DNA of 64,000 nucleotides from Embiotoca jacksoni. Lineage: Eukaryota > Chordata > Actinopteri > Embiotocidae. Below the pieces are notes generated by a model. It was given only the letters and a program-made list of their open reading frames with translations, did not search any database and was not told the origin of the DNA. The position numbers and the translations under genes are program-made. The DNA lies in NCBI GenBank assembly GCA_022577435.1, contig JAKOON010000012.1:5887412-5951411 (forward strand). Direction: 5' to 3'. Of this stretch, positions 62,101 to 64,000 are shown one piece after another (within the stretch, counting starts at the first letter, position 1; each line of letters begins with the position of its first letter).

Positions 62101-64000
62101 ACTGGCCCAGCCCAGACTTAAACTCTCCCATGCAGACTACTGGTCAGTATTTATCCACTTATTGCAATGTGTAGATGTGATGATTATGTTGATAACTGTC
62201 TTTCCAAACTTATGTCCTCTTGTTTTTGCTCTCTTGCCTGCAGGTATGAGATCATGCAGTCCTGCTGGCTACCTCCATCACAACGCCCTTCAGTAGCTGA
62301 GATATTCCTCCTTCTCTCTTCCCTCCTGGCTGCTGAGCGAGGAATGGCCAGGGGGAGTGTCGGGGAAGAAGATGAAGAGGATGAGGAGTATGAGGAGGGC
62401 AGAGGAAGGAGAGGGGAGAGCGAGGAGTCATTTGAAAGACGCTGGGACTTACTCCGACCACCTGCTTTTCAGACTGCAGCAAACGAGCGGCAAAGGGAAA
62501 GGGAGTATGGCAGGGAAGACAGAGACAACTCCTATCCCCTACTGGACCCTGTGGGGAACTGTATCACCCCGTCCTCGTCTGAACTCGATGACATCCTGAC
62601 TGTCACTGAAACCAGCAAAGGGTTGAACTTTGAGTATTTCTGGGAGAAGGCTCATGCCAGACGAGGCTACAAGCCTCTTCCTCCTCCTCAGCCAATCCCA
62701 ACTGTGAACAATAACCACAGACAGTCTTTGGACACTCCCACTGTGGTACCAGTGATAAGCGCCCGTAGCCCCTCTCTCGCCAGCGAGTACTACATCAGAC
62801 TAGAAGAGCACACTCCCCAAGACAAGTCGCCAACCCTAAAAGGGAAGGCACAGTCGTCTTTCTGCTCTGATTCGATTTGCCCCGGAGACATGGAGCTCAT
62901 AGAGATCCGTAGTGGAATGCTGGGAAAAGACAGAGTCCCTTATTTTTCCTCTGACAAATGTGGAAAGGGCCTCCAGACGGTCCGATCGAGCGATGTTCAA
63001 ATCCAAATGCCCAACACCGGTGTTGCTGAATTCAGAGACACTTCGAGCAGAGTGACTGACTTCTCAGTGGTCGATTTAGGTGACGATGATGAAGTGGAGA
63101 AGAAAAAGAGCAGTGAGGCAGACAGGAAGTTGTCCACAAGCTCTCAAGCCCCGGTCCTTCCTCCGAAGCCTCGCTCTATGTCCATGTCATCAGCCAGCCA
63201 CCTTTACTCGCGCCCCCTGCCCGCACCTCCACTCGGATACAGAGGACTGCCTCACTACACCATCAGTGGAAAAATTGAGACTGATCCCCATCACACCTGC
63301 CCACCTTCTACCTTCGATCACCTCGGGCTCCATCGGTCCCGTCAGACTCTGCCCCCCTCCCCGTCCCTCTCCCCCTCCCTTCCCCCATCAAGCCATCCAA
63401 TTTACCCTCAGCCTCCTCAGATGTGTCCTCCCCCTCTGCCTCCCCACTCCAAACCTCAAAGAAATTGCCCCAGCTATAACTCAGTTGAGGCTTACTTGAG
63501 ATATAGTAAGCCACAGATGCAGAGATCCAACAGAGACCCGCTATCCTGTGACTTGTCCGATAGAGAGGGTGACGCCAGGCATGCAGCATCACTGCACGCC
63601 TCCAAGGAGCCTTCACGTGTAAAAGACTTTGACTCTCCTGTTCGTCGAGAAAACCCTCTGCGCCCTATTTATCGAAATCTACCCCGACCTCAACCCACAA
63701 ACCCCCAGATCGACGGACAGTCTTCATCGAGTCCCACCTACTCAGATGAGGACGACTCTCCTTTCATGTCCCCTCAAAGGCCTGACGGTGGGACGACTGT
63801 CACTCACTCAAGCCTATCTGAAGACGCAGACCCAGGCGCTTCAGACCTCTTCTCCAGGGGAATGAAAAGGACTCAGTCACGTCTTGACACTATCCTGCCT
63901 GCCATTTGGAAGGAAGACGCCGAACTTCAGGCTGAACGCGTTGCTGCAGCCAAGAAATCCCCCATGCATCTGTTTTTGACAGAGATATCAAGTGTGACGG
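53639..64000 (+). CDS. lmtk3: lmtk3, lemur tyrosine kinase 3 (3'-truncated by window edge)
   Basis: Coding exons 53639-53729, 56069-56202, 56559-56706, 57755-57828, 58036-58154, 59191-59278, 60204-60352, 60493-60577, 60722-60843, 61993-62142, and 62244 to the window end, open throughout (at least 972 aa). A signal-like N-terminus leads to one transmembrane helix (about 45-65, YVVILISCSGLVSFVLLLL) and a Cys-rich CLCCKR juxtamembrane site. Kinase domain at about 134-405: GNGWFGKV loop, VVKELR lysine (about K167), HSDLALRNC catalytic loop, DYG in place of DFG (287-289), WIAPEL. HSD and DYG are family features. The tail has DILTVTETSKGLNFEYFWEK and VPVISARSPSLASEYYIRLE, which fit LMTK3. The VGFNEFDNADGEECSG juxtamembrane region is closer to LMTK3 than to AATK or LMTK2. 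In mammals it is a neuronal kinase linked to endocytic trafficking. Confidence 0.93.
53730..56068 (+). other. lmtk3: lmtk3 intron 1
   Basis: Holds a 15-base G run (53819-53833), a C run near 54210 and a candidate microexon at 55446-55477. No other coding exon was recognised. Confidence 0.6.
55446..55477 (+). other. lmtk3: Candidate 32-nt lmtk3 microexon
   Basis: A pyrimidine-rich acceptor (TTTTCTTTTCTACAG) and donor GTACAA flank a 32-nt segment reading, in phase with exon 1, D-G-S-L-P-T-I-D-Y-I-E. It ends in phase 0, which fits only the downstream acceptor at 56077 and not the one at 56069. Confidence 0.4.
56707..57754 (+). other. lmtk3: lmtk3 intron between juxtamembrane and kinase exons
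   Basis: AT-rich intron with no exon, repeat boundary or RNA gene recognised. The 57478-57714 open frame shows no domain. Confidence 0.6.
58752..58823. repeat. (CA)n followed by (CTCACA)n
   Basis: About 24 CA dinucleotides to 58800, then a short ACTCAC-type repeat to 58823. Confidence 0.95.
58966..59119. repeat. Compound (TCTA)n(TCTG)n(TC)n microsatellite
   Basis: About 17 TCTA units (58966-59034), then TCTG units to about 59086, then TC dinucleotides to 59119. The unit changes stepwise along one strand. It ends 71 bp before the lmtk3 exon at 59191. Confidence 0.97.
59279..60203 (+). other. lmtk3: lmtk3 intron within kinase domain
   Basis: No exon, repeat or RNA gene recognised. The open frame at 59795-59992 shows no domain. 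Confidence 0.55.
60844..61992 (+). other. lmtk3: lmtk3 intron before kinase C-lobe exon
   Basis: Contains an 18-base A run near 60990 but no exon or known repeat was recognised. Confidence 0.55.

Noticed and set aside
53639..64000. aatk or lmtk2 instead of lmtk3
   Set aside because: The juxtamembrane VGFNEFDNADGEECSG and the ADYWYEIMQSCW segment fit LMTK3 better than the AATK or LMTK2 versions as recalled; a tree would settle it.

Overview
The window is nuclear DNA from a bony fish, most likely a percomorph teleost. Seven multi-exon vertebrate genes can be read end to end with GT-AG introns. The proteins are clearly vertebrate, one of them (rbfox1l) is a fish-type Rbfox paralogue, and the non-coding DNA carries CA/GT microsatellites, LINE 3' tails, hAT-type non-autonomous elements and a short interspersed repeat common in fish. 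No bacterial, viral, CRISPR or tRNA features were seen.

Layout. 1-3630: no recognisable gene. 3632-4054: six-copy 69-bp GC-rich minisatellite next to the leng8 promoter. 4426-10376 (+): leng8, a SAC3/GANP-domain mRNA-processing protein, followed by a probable 4-kb 3'UTR ending near 14445. 17171-27812 (-): rbfox1l, a splicing regulator that converges on leng8. 28572-30965 (+): rps9, a ribosomal protein gene with TOP and ZNF143-type promoter signals and two matching 67-nt snoRNA-like elements in consecutive introns. 31181-37981 (+): mboat7, lysophosphatidylinositol acyltransferase. 38515-40024: two hAT-type elements. 41144-47805 (+): tmc4, a TMC-family membrane channel-like protein. 48526-51282 (+): leng1, a Cir_N protein. 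53639 to the window end (+): lmtk3, a lemur-family transmembrane kinase cut off by the right edge inside its large last exon.

The genes do not form a pathway. They are a conserved neighbourhood: RPS9, MBOAT7, TMC4, LENG1 and LENG8 are neighbours on human 19q13.42, and LMTK3 lies elsewhere on the same human arm. The fish order places rbfox1l between leng8 and rps9, and mboat7 is followed directly by tmc4. Every gene is given as one CDS entry spanning start to stop codon, with exon boundaries in the evidence. All seven exon chains keep frame (leng8 851 aa, rbfox1l 383, rps9 194, mboat7 467, tmc4 697, leng1 274, lmtk3 at least 972).

Points most worth a second look: the twin intronic elements in rps9 with an 11-nt match to 18S rRNA; a 32-nt microexon in lmtk3 whose inclusion needs an acceptor 8 nt further downstream to keep frame; a three-unit higher-order minisatellite of GC boxes beside the leng8 promoter; a spacerless 36-bp perfect palindrome in mboat7 intron 1; and two short hAT-type elements with terminal inverted repeats and near-matching 8-bp target duplications.
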